Assembly: GCA_964542535.1 (NCBI GenBank)
Contig: CAZIUE010000001.1
Location: 257,626 to 321,625, forward strand
Reading direction: 5' to 3'
Length of the DNA stretch: 64,000 nt
From: Pseudopelobacter sp964542535
Lineage (GTDB): Bacteria; Desulfobacterota; Desulfuromonadia; Geobacterales; Pseudopelobacteraceae
Every line of letters begins with the position of its first letter. Position 1 is the stretch's first letter. Position numbers and translations under genes: made by a program. Under the pieces are notes generated by a model. It worked only from the letters and a program-made list of their open reading frames with translations, did not search any database and was not told the DNA's origin. Below, piece by piece: positions 16,820-25,701 of the stretch.

Positions 16820-19549
16820 ATGTCTAAAATTCGTGTGAGTAACCTGGCCGAGAAGCTGGGACTGGAGCATAAGGAGGTACTTGCCCGACTCAAGGAGATA
16901 GGGGTTGACGCCAAGACAGCCACATCTCTTGTGGACGAGGACGTGCTCAAGAAGCTGATGCCATCCCCGTCCCCTGACGGTGCCGACGAGGTTCGGGTGA
17001 CCAAAAACATCATTCGCCGCCGCGCCAAGGCCGTTCCGGTTACGGAACAGCCGCCCGCCGCTGCCGAGCCCCCGGAGGAAAAGCCGGCCGAGCCGTCCGC
17101 CCAGGCTCCGGCCGCTCCCCCCGAAGCGCCCGTTGTCGAACCGGTGGAGCCGAAGCCGAAGCCCGCTCCCGTACCGGTGCAGCCCGCTGCTCCGACCGAA
17201 GCGGAGCCTTCTCCGGCCCCGGCTGTGAAAACCCCGGAGACCCCTCCGGCTGTTGCTAAGCCGGCGCCGGTCGCCGAGGCCCCTGTCGTTGAGGTCAAAC
17301 CGGAACCGGTCGTCGCGGAGAAGCCCAAGGTTCCGGCCCAGCCGGACAAGCCCAGCGCCAACCAGGCCCGTATCCTGGGACGCATGGAGATTCCCGGGGT
17401 CACGACCCGGCCGACCCGCGTGGTCAAGCGTGAAGGGGGCGCCGCCCCCGTGGACAGCCGTCAGCCTGACCCGTCCCACCGCAGGCCTGCTCCTGCGGCA
17501 GGAGATGCCGCGGGCCGAGCCCGCATGAAGCCCGCCCAGCTGGCGCCGTCCGCGCCGCCGGCCGCCGACGACCGCCGCAAGTTCGGCGGCAAGAGCGCCG
17601 GTCCCCACGGAGATGGCGCCGGCAAGGGGGGCAAGAAAGGGGGCGCGGCCACGGCCAAGAAGAAGGAACAGCCCCGGAAACATGACATCCTTGAGAAACG
17701 CGAGCGGGTCTTTGATCCGGTCTACAAGGGGTCACGCAAGAAAGGGAAGGATCGTAACGCCGAGACCCGCAGGACGGAGATCACCGTACCCAAGGCGATC
17801 AAGCGCATCATCAAGATTTCCGAGACCATCAGCGTGGGTGAGCTGGCCAAGCGCATGGGCATCAAGGCCAACGATCTGATCAAGTCGCTGATGAAGATGG
17901 GCATGATGGTCACCATCAACCATGCCCTGGACTACGAGACCACCGCTATCCTGACCTCGGAGTACGGCTACGAGGTGGAAAACGTGGCGGTGGATCTGGA
18001 CGAGATCCTGGAGTCGACGCCCGATGCCCCCGAGACCCTGGTCAAACGTTCGCCGGTGGTCACGATCATGGGCCATGTCGACCATGGCAAGACCTCGCTC
18101 CTGGATGCGATCCGCGAAACCAACGTCATTGCCGGCGAGGCGGGGGGCATTACCCAGCACATCGGCGCCTACGATGTGGAACTGAACGGCCGCAAGATCA
18201 CCTTCCTGGATACGCCGGGTCACGAGGCTTTTACCGCCATGCGCGCCCGCGGTGCCAAGGTGACCGACATCGTCATCCTGGTGGTGGCTGCCGACGACGG
18301 CGTCATGCCCCAGACCCGGGAGGCAATCAACCATTCCAAGGCTGCCGGCGTGCCGATCATCGTTGCCATCAACAAGATCGACAAGCCCGATGCCAAACCG
18401 GAGCGGGTCAAGCAGGAACTGATGGAATTCGGCCTGGTTGCTTCGGAATGGGGCGGCGACGCTACCATGGTGGAGGTGTCCGCCAAGAAGCGCGTCAACC
18501 TGGAAGGGCTCCTGGAGATGGTTCTGCTGCAGGCGGACCTGATGGAGTTGAAGGCCAATCCGGACAAGGAGGCCAGAGGCACCATCGTGGAAGCCAAGCT
18601 GGATCGGGGGCGCGGCCCGGTGGCCACGGTGCTGGTCCAGGAAGGTACCCTCAAGACCGGCGACTACTGCGTGGTGGGCATCCACTCCGGCAGGGTCAGG
18701 GCTCTTCACAACGACCGGGGCGAGAAGGTCGGCGAGGCAGGCCCGTCCATGCCGGTGGAGGTGATCGGTCTCTCGGGCGTGCCCGATGCGGGCGACGTGT
18801 TCGTTTCCTTGAAGGATGAGAAACAAGCCAAGGAAATCGCCACCCTGCGTCAGATCAAGCAGCGCGAGATCGAGATGGCCAAACATTCGCGGGTCACCCT
18901 GGAGGATCTGTACAAGCAGATCCAGAGCGGCGATGTCAAGGACCTGAACGTCATCGTCAAGGGAGACGTGCAGGGCTCGGTGGAGGTGGTGTCCGAGTCG
19001 TTCCGCAAACTCTCCACCGACGCGGTGCGCCTGAACGTGATCCATTCCGGCGTGGGCGCCATCACCGAGACCGACGTCAACCTGGCCGCGGCTTCCAATA
19101 CCATCATCATCGGTTTCAACGTGCGGCCGGAGGTCAAGGCCCAGACCATGGCGGAGAAGGAAGGGGTGGATATCCGCCTGTACAGCATCATCTACGATGC
19201 GGTTGAAGATGTGAAGAAGGCTATGGAAGGACTCCTGGAGCCGACCCTGAAGGAGAAGTACTTGGGCCGGGCTGAAATCCGCGAGATCTTCTCGGTGCCC
19301 AAGGTGGGCAACATCGCCGGCTGTTACGTTCAGGACGGCAAGATGCTGCGCAACGCCCAGGTTCGGCTGCTGCGCGACAACGTGGTTATTTACGAGGGAA
19401 AACTGTCCTCCCTGCGTCGCATCAAGGACGACGTCAAGGAGGTCGTTGCCGGCTACGAATGCGGTATCGGCCTGGAGAACTACAACAATATCAAGGTGGC
19501 CGACATCATCGAGGCTTTTGAAATCGAGAAGGTGGCAACGAAGCTTTAA
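16820..19549 (+). CDS. infB: Translation initiation factor IF-2
   Basis: 909 residues. It begins with the IF2N domain (KIRVSNLAEKLGLEHKEV), followed by ~230 residues of low-complexity Pro/Ala/Glu/Lys linker, a second IF2N-like segment (ISVGELAKRMGIKANDLI), and the GTPase core: G1 GHVDHGKTSLLD, G3 DTPGHEAF, G4 NKID. The C-terminal domains II-IV bind fMet-tRNA. IF-2 delivers initiator tRNA to the 30S subunit and promotes subunit joining. The linker is rich in PAP/EP repeats, which accounts for its length. Confidence 0.97.
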   Translation: MSKIRVSNLAEKLGLEHKEVLARLKEIGVDAKTATSLVDEDVLKKLMPSPSPDGADEVRVTKNIIRRRAKAVPVTEQPPAAAEPPEEKPAEPSAQAPAAPPEAPVVEPVEPKPKPAPVPVQPAAPTEAEPSPAPAVKTPETPPAVAKPAPVAEAPVVEVKPEPVVAEKPKVPAQPDKPSANQARILGRMEIPGVTTRPTRVVKREGGAAPVDSRQPDPSHRRPAPAAGDAAGRARMKPAQLAPSAPPAADDRRKFGGKSAGPHGDGAGKGGKKGGAATAKKKEQPRKHDILEKRERVFDPVYKGSRKKGKDRNAETRRTEITVPKAIKRIIKISETISVGELAKRMGIKANDLIKSLMKMGMMVTINHALDYETTAILTSEYGYEVENVAVDLDEILESTPDAPETLVKRSPVVTIMGHVDHGKTSLLDAIRETNVIAGEAGGITQHIGAYDVELNGRKITFLDTPGHEAFTAMRARGAKVTDIVILVVAADDGVMPQTREAINHSKAAGVPIIVAINKIDKPDAKPERVKQELMEFGLVASEWGGDATMVEVSAKKRVNLEGLLEMVLLQADLMELKANPDKEARGTIVEAKLDRGRGPVATVLVQEGTLKTGDYCVVGIHSGRVRALHNDRGEKVGEAGPSMPVEVIGLSGVPDAGDVFVSLKDEKQAKEIATLRQIKQREIEMAKHSRVTLEDLYKQIQSGDVKDLNVIVKGDVQGSVEVVSESFRKLSTDAVRLNVIHSGVGAITETDVNLAAASNTIIIGFNVRPEVKAQTMAEKEGVDIRLYSIIYDAVEDVKKAMEGLLEPTLKEKYLGRAEIREIFSVPKVGNIAGCYVQDGKMLRNAQVRLLRDNVVIYEGKLSSLRRIKDDVKEVVAGYECGIGLENYNNIKVADIIEAFEIEKVATKL

Positions 19550-19573
19550 AATCGGTTCGAAATTCGGGGTTGA

Positions 19574-19597
19574 AACCTTGAACCTTGAACCTTGAAC
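19574..19597 (+). repeat. Three tandem copies of the 7-mer AACCTTG before rbfA
   Basis: AACCTTG occurs three times without interruption (19574-19594), followed by a partial AAC, and the rbfA ribosome site (ACAGG) comes immediately after. The array occupies most of the 56-base infB-rbfA gap. It has no obvious secondary structure. Confidence 0.8.
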
Positions 19598-19605
19598 AGG
19601 TGGTT

Positions 19606-19974
19606 ATGAGCAAACGTTCCGAAAAACTGGCTGAAACGATCCATGAAACCATATCTTCGATCCTGTCCCGGGGGCTCAATGACCCCCGCATCGGATTCGT
19701 TACCCTGACCGCTGTGCACGTGGTGGAGGATTTGAGTCTTGCCCGCATCTACTTCACGGTGATGGGCGACCGGGAGGCCCGGAAGAACAGCGAGGCCGGG
19801 TTGAACAGCGCCAAGGGGTTTCTGCGTCGGGAACTGGGGCGGGTGTTGACCATTCGGCACATACCCGAGCTCGTTTTCAAGTACGACGAATCCCAGGAGC
19901 AGGGAAGCCGCATCGATTCCATTCTCAGGGAGATTGCCACCCAGCATGACCGAGACGATTCAGAACATAGTTGA
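19606..19974 (+). CDS. rbfA: 30S ribosome-binding factor RbfA
   Basis: 122 residues. RbfA is a KH-like cold-shock factor that binds 30S precursors near 16S helix 1. Visible features are RSEKLAETIHETISSIL at the N-terminus, DPRIGFVTLTAVHVVEDLS, the strand ARIYFTVMG, and RHIPELVFKYDES. ATG 19606 gives the family start; an upstream TTG in frame would be inside the 7-mer repeat. Its last 29 bases overlap nrnA, indicating translational coupling. Confidence 0.95.
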   Translation: MSKRSEKLAETIHETISSILSRGLNDPRIGFVTLTAVHVVEDLSLARIYFTVMGDREARKNSEAGLNSAKGFLRRELGRVLTIRHIPELVFKYDESQEQGSRIDSILREIATQHDRDDSEHS

Positions 19975-20905
19975 GGCAATTCGGACCAACGGCTCCTTTC
20001 TGCTGACCAGTCACGAGAGTCCGGATGGAGATGCGATCGGCTCCACCCTGGCCCTGGCGTCGTTCCTGCGCCGGCTCGGCAAGGATGTCTGCGTTCACCT
20101 GCGCGACGGCGTGCCGGAGCTGTTCGGGTTTCTTCCCGGCAGTGACGGTGTGGTACGGCATGTGCCGGACCGGGATTTCGACATCTCCTTCGTGCTGGAC
20201 GTGGGCGAGCTGCGGCGGGCCGGTGACGAGTTCTGCGCCTTCCAGCGCGGCGGGATACTGGTCAATCTGGATCATCACTTGGGCTGCGAGCATTTCGGCA
20301 GTCACAACCTGATTGATCCGGCAGCCGCCGCCACTGGAATCCTGGTTTACCGCATCATCAGCGCCTTTGGCGCCGTGCTGGACGGGGATACCGCCCTGTG
20401 CCTGTACGTGGCCATCATCAGCGACACCGGTTCGTTCCGCTACTCCAACGCCAACCGGGAGGCATTCACGGTGGCGGGAGAGATGATCGAACAGGGGGTT
20501 AACGCCTGGAGTGTTGCCGAGCGGCTCTACGAGAGCCAGCCCCGGAAACGCCTGGAGCTCCTGGCCCGATCCCTGGCAACCCTTGAGCTGATCTGCGATG
20601 GGCGGGCCGCGTCGCTGACCGTTACCCGCGACATGTATGCCGCCACTGGAGCGGATGCGGAATTGACCGATGGTTTCGTCAACTATCCCCGCTCCATCAG
20701 AGGGGTCGAGGTGGCGATTTTCTTCCGACAACTGAGCGACACCAGCTACAAGGTCGGATTCCGGTCCAAGGGGGCCGTCAACGTTGCCGGTTTCGCCGCG
20801 GCCTTGGGGGGCGGCGGTCACCACAACGCCGCCGGTTGCACGGTCTCCGGCACACTTCCCGAGATCAAGTCCCGTGTCTACGCCATCGTGAACGAATCCC
20901 TGTGA
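19946..20905 (+). CDS. nrnA: DHH/DHHA1 phosphoesterase, NrnA type (oligoribonuclease/pAp phosphatase)
   Basis: 319 residues. N-terminal DHH domain with SHESPDGDAIGS, LDVGE, the eponymous NLDHHLG and ISDTGSF; C-terminal DHHA1 domain with GGGGHHNAAG. NrnA degrades 2-5-mer RNA and often 3'-phosphoadenosine 5'-phosphate, which suits its place among RNA-processing genes. It begins inside the end of rbfA, and its stop overlaps the truB GTG, so it is tightly coupled on both sides. Confidence 0.93.
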   Translation: MTETIQNIVEAIRTNGSFLLTSHESPDGDAIGSTLALASFLRRLGKDVCVHLRDGVPELFGFLPGSDGVVRHVPDRDFDISFVLDVGELRRAGDEFCAFQRGGILVNLDHHLGCEHFGSHNLIDPAAAATGILVYRIISAFGAVLDGDTALCLYVAIISDTGSFRYSNANREAFTVAGEMIEQGVNAWSVAERLYESQPRKRLELLARSLATLELICDGRAASLTVTRDMYAATGADAELTDGFVNYPRSIRGVEVAIFFRQLSDTSYKVGFRSKGAVNVAGFAAALGGGGHHNAAGCTVSGTLPEIKSRVYAIVNESL

Positions 20906-21816
20906 TCAGCGGTTTCTTCGTCATTGACAAGCCGGCGGGCATCAGCTCCCACGACGTGGTCAGCCGTGTGCGCAGGATCCTCGGTACCCGTCGGGTCGGC
21001 CATACCGGAACCCTGGACCCTTTTGCCACCGGTGTCCTGCCGGTGGCGGTTAACGACGGAACAAAGGTGATCCCTTTTTTGGACGAAGGGGTCAAGTGCT
21101 ATCAGGCCCTGCTGCGCCTGGGGGTGACCACCGATACTCTGGACATGACCGGCAGGGTGCTGGCTGAGGGGGATTGGTCGTCCGTCGGCCGGGACGCACT
21201 GGTGGAGCTCCTGCCCCGCTTCAGCGGGGTGATCAGCCAGGTGCCGCCCATGTTCTCGGCCATCAAGCGTGACGGTCAACCGCTGTACAAACTGGCCAGA
21301 CAGGGGGTCGAGGTGGAACGTCAGCCCCGCAACGTGGAGATATTCTCCCTGGAGCTGCTGTCCTTTGAGCCCCCCCTGGCGAGTCTGCGGGTGACCTGTT
21401 CCCGGGGTACCTACGTGCGCAGCCTGGCGGACGACCTTGGTGCGGCGCTGGGGTGTGGAGCCAGCCTGCAGGAACTGAGACGCATCGCCAGCGGTCCCTT
21501 CAGCCTCTCGGGCGCGGTGACCTTGGAAGCTCTGGAAGAGGTCTGGAACGGAGGCAGGGGGGAGGCACTCTGCCTGAGTCCCCTGGCGGCCCTCTCGCAC
21601 CTGCCTGAGATCCCCTTGACCGATGACGATCTGGGCCGGGTCAGGCATGGTCGCTCGCCCGCGTGGCGCGAGCCGCTGGGTGGGGTTCCCGCCGTCGGAG
21701 CGGAACCGGGATTGGCGCGCCTTTCCCACGACGGGAGCCTGGTCGCCGTAGCCAGGATTGAACCAGGGGACGACGGCGCTTTCCGGCTGGTGCTCCGGCG
21801 CGTGTTCAGCGCCTAG
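20902..21816 (+). CDS. truB: tRNA pseudouridine-55 synthase
   Basis: 304 residues. TruB makes pseudouridine 55 in the T-loop of tRNA. The catalytic Asp is in GHTGTLDPFATGVL. FFVIDKPAGISSHDVV at the start, MFSAIKRDGQPLYKLAR and SRGTYVRSLADDLG are all diagnostic. A C-terminal extension of ~60 residues resembles the PUA-like tail seen in other TruBs. The GTG start overlaps the nrnA TGA (GTGA), and there is no separate ribosome site, so translation is probably coupled. Confidence 0.95.
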   Translation: MISGFFVIDKPAGISSHDVVSRVRRILGTRRVGHTGTLDPFATGVLPVAVNDGTKVIPFLDEGVKCYQALLRLGVTTDTLDMTGRVLAEGDWSSVGRDALVELLPRFSGVISQVPPMFSAIKRDGQPLYKLARQGVEVERQPRNVEIFSLELLSFEPPLASLRVTCSRGTYVRSLADDLGAALGCGASLQELRRIASGPFSLSGAVTLEALEEVWNGGRGEALCLSPLAALSHLPEIPLTDDDLGRVRHGRSPAWREPLGGVPAVGAEPGLARLSHDGSLVAVARIEPGDDGAFRLVLRRVFSA

Positions 21817-21823
21817 TTAGTGC

Positions 21824-21853
21824 TTTACATGGAACAGGGTGCTGTGCTATTAG
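21824..21853 (+). promoter_or_regulatory. Promoter candidate for rpsO
   Basis: TTTACA (21824-21829), an 18-base spacer, then TATTAG (21848-21853), just after the truB stop. This gives rpsO a leader of about 70 bases. An internal promoter before rpsO is common in this cluster, and S15 often controls its own mRNA through the leader. No specific S15-binding fold was identified. Confidence 0.5.
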
Positions 21854-21927
21854 TCTCAGACTGCGCACATGCTGCAATAATTATGTCATCAGGACAATAA
21901 AAACGAACACAGAAGGGGGTGTTGGCA

Positions 21928-22194
21928 GTGCTGGCAACCGAAAAGAAGCAGGAAATCATCAACGCATTCAAAAAACATGACAGTGATACGGGTTCTCCCG
22001 AAGTGCAGATCGCGATTCTCACCGAGCGGATTACCTATCTCACCGAGCATTTCAAGGTCCACAAGAAAGACCACCATAGCCGCAGGGGGCTCCTGAAGCT
22101 CGTCGGCCAGAGGCGTCGTCTTCTGGATTACCTGAAGGGCAAGGAACTGGCCAGGTACAAGGCGGTTATCGAACGCCTCGGCATACGCAGGTAG
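21928..22194 (+). CDS. rpsO: 30S ribosomal protein S15
   Basis: 88 residues, the normal size. The GTG at 21928 is preferred over GTG 21919 because AAGGGGG (21913-21919) then sits eight bases ahead and the protein begins MLATEKKQEII. The family core is intact: DTGSPEVQIAILTERI, HKKDHHSRRGLL, RRRLLDYLK and the ERLGIRR terminus. S15 binds the central domain of 16S rRNA. Two terminators follow it, separating it from pnp. Confidence 0.97.
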   Translation: MLATEKKQEIINAFKKHDSDTGSPEVQIAILTERITYLTEHFKVHKKDHHSRRGLLKLVGQRRRLLDYLKGKELARYKAVIERLGIRR

Positions 22195-22199
22195 TGACA

Positions 22200-22240
22200 G
22201 GCACTCTACCCGGGCTCGAACGGGTAAAGTGCCTTTTTTT
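22200..22240 (+). terminator. Intrinsic terminator after rpsO
   Basis: The stem pairs GGCACT and TACCCG with CGGGTA and AGTGCC (one mismatch), closes an eight-base loop, and ends in seven T (22234-22240). It starts six bases after the rpsO stop. Confidence 0.9.
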
Positions 22241-22254
22241 AGCTGCTCGAGAGG

Positions 22255-22285
22255 AAAAAAGAGCTTTTTAGCTCTTTTTTATTTT
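22255..22285. terminator. Second, symmetrical terminator downstream of rpsO
   Basis: AAAAAAGAGC (22255-22264) pairs with GCTCTTTTTT (22271-22280) over a six-base loop. The stem has A-runs on the left and T-runs on the right, so it could act in either direction. It backs up the terminator 15 bases upstream. Confidence 0.75.
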
Positions 22286-22286
22286 G

Positions 22287-22367
22287 GTTGGGGGCGTGGG
22301 TAGAGTCTCTCCGCGGGTCGGCACGATGGTCCGGCATGGGCGGAGAGACTGTAGCGACGGCCCCAAC
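22287..22367 (+). promoter_or_regulatory. Structured 5' leader of pnp
   Basis: A perfect 11-bp stem, AGTCTCTCCGC (22304-22314) with GCGGAGAGACT (22340-22350), encloses a GC-rich 25-base loop. It is nested inside an outer helix GTTGGGG (22287-22293) with CCCCAAC (22361-22367). It lies just before the pnp ribosome site (22381-22387). In enterobacteria a long pnp leader stem is cut by RNase III and mediates PNPase autocontrol; a similar role here is an inference from shape and position. Confidence 0.55.
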
Positions 22368-22395
22368 GCAACGGACAACAGAAGGAGTGATTCAT

Positions 22396-24516
22396 ATGGA
22401 ACATGTTGTGGAAGTTGAGTTTGGCGGCAAGCTGGTGACCATTGCCACCGGCAAGATGGCCAAGCAGGCCAACGGCGCGGTGGTGGTAAAGAGTGGCGAT
22501 ACGATGGTGCTGGTGACCGCCGTGGCCCAGAAGGAGGCTAAGGAGGGGCAGGATTTCTTCCCCCTGACCGTCAACTACACCGAGAAGGCCTATGCCGGCG
22601 GCAAGATCCCGGGCAGTTTCTTCAGGCGCGAAGCACGCCCCTCTGATCCCGAGACGCTGACCTGCCGCCTGATCGACCGGCCGATCCGTCCGCTGTTCCC
22701 TGAAAATTTTCTCAACGATACCCAGGTCATGGCCACGGTGCTCTCCGCGGACAAAGACCATGACCCGCGCATCCTCTCCATGCTGGGCGCCTCGGCTGCC
22801 CTGGAGGTTTCCGACATCCCCTTCCAGGGGCCCATCGCCGGCGTCAAGGTGGGACGGGTGGACGGCAGGCTGATCAGCAACCCCACCGCCGAGGAGCTGG
22901 AGCAGAGCGACATGGAGATCGTCGTGGCAGCCAGCCGGGACGCCATCATCATGGTGGAGGGGGAGGCCAAGTTCGTCTCCGAGGAGGATATGCTGGACGC
23001 GATCTTCTTCGGCCATGCCGCGGTACAGCCGGTACTGGATGCCCAGGAGAAGCTGAAGCAGCTGGCAGGAGTGCCCAAACGCGAGGTTCCGCCGCCGGTG
23101 GTGGATCAGGCATTGCTGGCCAGGGTGCGTGAATGTGCCGCCGAACGGATCGCCGCTGCCGTGAAGATCAAGAGCAAGCAGGAACGTCACAACCAGATCG
23201 ATCTGATCACGGCCGAGACCACCGCGACCCTGGCCGCCGAATTCGAGGGGAGCGAAAAGCAGATCCGTGCCTTTATGGGAGATCTGGAGTACGAAAGCGT
23301 CCGCGCCGATATCCTCGGCAGCGGGGTGCGCATCGATGGTCGCGACACGCAAACCATCCGCCCCATCAGTACCGAGGCGGGCCTGCTCCCCCGCACCCAC
23401 GGCTCGGCCCTGTTCACCCGCGGCGAAACCCAGGCCCTGGTGGTCACCACCCTGGGGACCTCCAGCGACGAGCAGCGCATGGATTCCCTCTATGGCGAAT
23501 ACCGCAAGCGCTTCATGCTCCATTACAACTTTCCCCCCTTCTCCGTGGGTGAGACCAGCTTCCGCCTCGGACCGGGGCGCCGCGAGATCGGCCACGGCAT
23601 GCTGGCCGAGCGGGCCCTGTCTGCGATCCTTCCCAGTCATGACGATTTCCCCTATACCATCCGCATCGTCTCCGAGACGTTGGAGAGCAATGGCTCCTCC
23701 TCCATGGCGGCGGTGTGCGGCGGCTGCATGTCGCTGATGGATGCCGGCGTGCCCATCTCCACGCCGGTGGCCGGCATTGCAATGGGGCTGATCAAGGAGG
23801 ACGACCGGGTCGCCATTCTGTCCGATATCCTAGGTGACGAGGACCATCTGGGTGACATGGATTTCAAGGTTGCCGGCAGCAGCGACGGTATTACCGCCCT
23901 GCAAATGGATATCAAGATCGGCGGCGTCACCCGGGAGATCATGCAGACCGCCTTGGCCCAGGCCCGCCAGGGGCGTCTGCACATCCTGGGCAAGATGGCC
24001 GAAACCCTGGCCACGCCCCGTCCGGAGATGTCGTCCTTTGCCCCGCGGATTACCACCATCTGGGTCAAGACCGACAAGATCAGGGACGTCATCGGCACGG
24101 GTGGCAAGAACATCCGCAATATCACCGAAACCACCGGGGTCACGGTGGATATCGAAGACAGCGGCCGCATCAACATCGCCAGCACCAGCAAGGAAGCCTG
24201 CGATCTGGCCATCCAGATGATCCGCGCCCTGACGGACGAAGCCGAGGAAGGCAAGCTGTACATGGGCCTGGTGAAGAAGATCATGGACTTCGGCGCATTT
24301 GTGGAGATCCTGCCCGGCACCGATGGCCTGGTGCACATCTCCGAACTGGACACCCGCCGGGTCAAGACGGTCACCGAAGTGCTCAACGAAGGGGACCGGG
24401 TGCTGGTCAAGTGCATCGGCGTGGACAAGAACGGCAAAGTCAAGCTCTCCCGCAAGGAGGCCCTCGGCCTGAACCTGGACGGTACTCCGGCAACCGATAC
24501 GCCGTCGGGCGAATAA
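22396..24516 (+). CDS. pnp: Polynucleotide phosphorylase
   Basis: 706 residues. PNPase degrades RNA 3'-5' using phosphate and is a core degradosome enzyme. Two RNase PH domains surround an alpha-helical domain: the first holds FFPLTVNYTEKAYAGGKIPG and RPSDPETLTCRLIDRP, the second IRPISTEAGLLPRTHGSALFTRGETQ and GRREIGHGMLAERAL with the catalytic Asp region DFKVAGSSDGITALQMD. Near residue 557 a KH domain begins (IRDVIGTGGKNI), and an S1 domain follows (~620-690, VKKIMDFGAFVEILPGTDGLVH). The ATG at 22396 follows GAAGGAG. Confidence 0.98.
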   Translation: MEHVVEVEFGGKLVTIATGKMAKQANGAVVVKSGDTMVLVTAVAQKEAKEGQDFFPLTVNYTEKAYAGGKIPGSFFRREARPSDPETLTCRLIDRPIRPLFPENFLNDTQVMATVLSADKDHDPRILSMLGASAALEVSDIPFQGPIAGVKVGRVDGRLISNPTAEELEQSDMEIVVAASRDAIIMVEGEAKFVSEEDMLDAIFFGHAAVQPVLDAQEKLKQLAGVPKREVPPPVVDQALLARVRECAAERIAAAVKIKSKQERHNQIDLITAETTATLAAEFEGSEKQIRAFMGDLEYESVRADILGSGVRIDGRDTQTIRPISTEAGLLPRTHGSALFTRGETQALVVTTLGTSSDEQRMDSLYGEYRKRFMLHYNFPPFSVGETSFRLGPGRREIGHGMLAERALSAILPSHDDFPYTIRIVSETLESNGSSSMAAVCGGCMSLMDAGVPISTPVAGIAMGLIKEDDRVAILSDILGDEDHLGDMDFKVAGSSDGITALQMDIKIGGVTREIMQTALAQARQGRLHILGKMAETLATPRPEMSSFAPRITTIWVKTDKIRDVIGTGGKNIRNITETTGVTVDIEDSGRINIASTSKEACDLAIQMIRALTDEAEEGKLYMGLVKKIMDFGAFVEILPGTDGLVHISELDTRRVKTVTEVLNEGDRVLVKCIGVDKNGKVKLSRKEALGLNLDGTPATDTPSGE

Positions 24517-24541
24517 TCCGTCGCAACACAGGACTGCTACC

Positions 24542-24570
24542 AAGGGCGAAGCGTTTGCTTCGCCCTTTTT
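24542..24570 (+). terminator. Intrinsic terminator after pnp
   Basis: AAGGGCGAAGC (24542-24552) and GCTTCGCCCTT (24557-24567) form a perfect 11-bp stem with a four-base loop and a T-run. It ends the translation/RNA operon. Confidence 0.95.
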
Positions 24571-24735
24571 CTCAGCCTTGGATGGCACCCCGGGCCGCTG
24601 TTCCCGGTTGCTATTTCCCGGGATTTGGTATTTACTGCATCGTCGCGTTCCCTCTTTTCCCCGTTTGCTGACGGTCCACGCGCTTTGTCGTGTTCCGGGG
24701 GAGGAACGGCCAACGAGTATGCTGGAGAGGTGATT

Positions 24736-25701
24736 ATGATTCTTGAAGAGGCTCGTCGGGTTATCCGGGTCGAGGCCGAGGCGCTTCTGGCCATGGCCGA
24801 GCGGATCAACGGCGCCTTTGAGCAGGCCGTGACCATGATCCTGGCGTGCACGGGGCGGGTGGTGGTGAGCGGCATGGGCAAGTCCGGGCTGGTCGGTCAG
24901 AAAATCGCCTCCACCATGGCATCCACCGGCACACCGGCGCTGTTTCTGCATCCTGCCGAGGGAATCCACGGCGACCTGGGTATGATCATGAAGGGGGATG
25001 TGGTCATCGCCATCTCCAACAGCGGGGAAACCGAGGAATTGCTGCGTATCCTGCCGATCGTCAAGCGGCTGGGGGCACGGCTGATCGGCATGAGCGGCAA
25101 TGGCGCCTCGACTCTGGCCCGCGTCAGCGACCTGTTTCTGGATGTGTCGGTGAAGGAAGAAGCATGCCCTCTGGGGCTCGCTCCCACGGCCTCCACCACG
25201 GCGACCCTTGCCATGGGTGACGCACTGGCCGTGGCCCTGCTGATCCAACGCGGTTTCCGGGCCGAGGACTTCGCCCTCTTTCACCCCGGCGGCGCCCTGG
25301 GGAAGAAACTGTTCCTGCGCGTGGAAGATCTGATGCACGGCGGAGACGACATTCCCATGGTAACCGAACACACCTCCATGCGGGACGTACTCTATGTCAT
25401 CAGCGCGAAACGCCTGGGGGTGACCGGGGTCGCCAATGAGCGCGGAGAGCTGCGCGGGGTGATCACCGACGGTGATCTGCGCCGAGCCCTGGAGCAGGGG
25501 TTCGATATCCTGGAACGGGAAGCGGGGGCGATCATGAAGCTCAATCCCAAGCGGATCGGTCGCCACGAGCTGGCGGCGGCGGCGCTGCGGCTCATGGAGC
25601 AGTATTCCATAACCTCCCTGTTTGTTTTTGAAGACGAGAACGGCAGCGTGCCCTGCGGTGTCGTACACCTGCACGACATACTGCGGTCGGGGATAGCCTG
25701 A
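24736..25701 (+). CDS. kdsD: D-arabinose 5-phosphate isomerase
   Basis: 321 residues. It interconverts ribulose 5-phosphate and arabinose 5-phosphate, the first step of Kdo synthesis for LPS. A SIS domain (residues ~30-180) has VVSGMGKSGLVGQKIASTMASTG and AISNSGETEEL. Two CBS domains follow (~205-320), one ending VITDGDLRRALEQG. The histidine in EGIHGDLGM is a family active-site residue. The ATG at 24736 has a GGAGAGG site; earlier in-frame codons lack conservation. It opens a run of LPS genes and overlaps kdsC by one base. Confidence 0.95.
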   Translation: MILEEARRVIRVEAEALLAMAERINGAFEQAVTMILACTGRVVVSGMGKSGLVGQKIASTMASTGTPALFLHPAEGIHGDLGMIMKGDVVIAISNSGETEELLRILPIVKRLGARLIGMSGNGASTLARVSDLFLDVSVKEEACPLGLAPTASTTATLAMGDALAVALLIQRGFRAEDFALFHPGGALGKKLFLRVEDLMHGGDDIPMVTEHTSMRDVLYVISAKRLGVTGVANERGELRGVITDGDLRRALEQGFDILEREAGAIMKLNPKRIGRHELAAAALRLMEQYSITSLFVFEDENGSVPCGVVHLHDILRSGIA

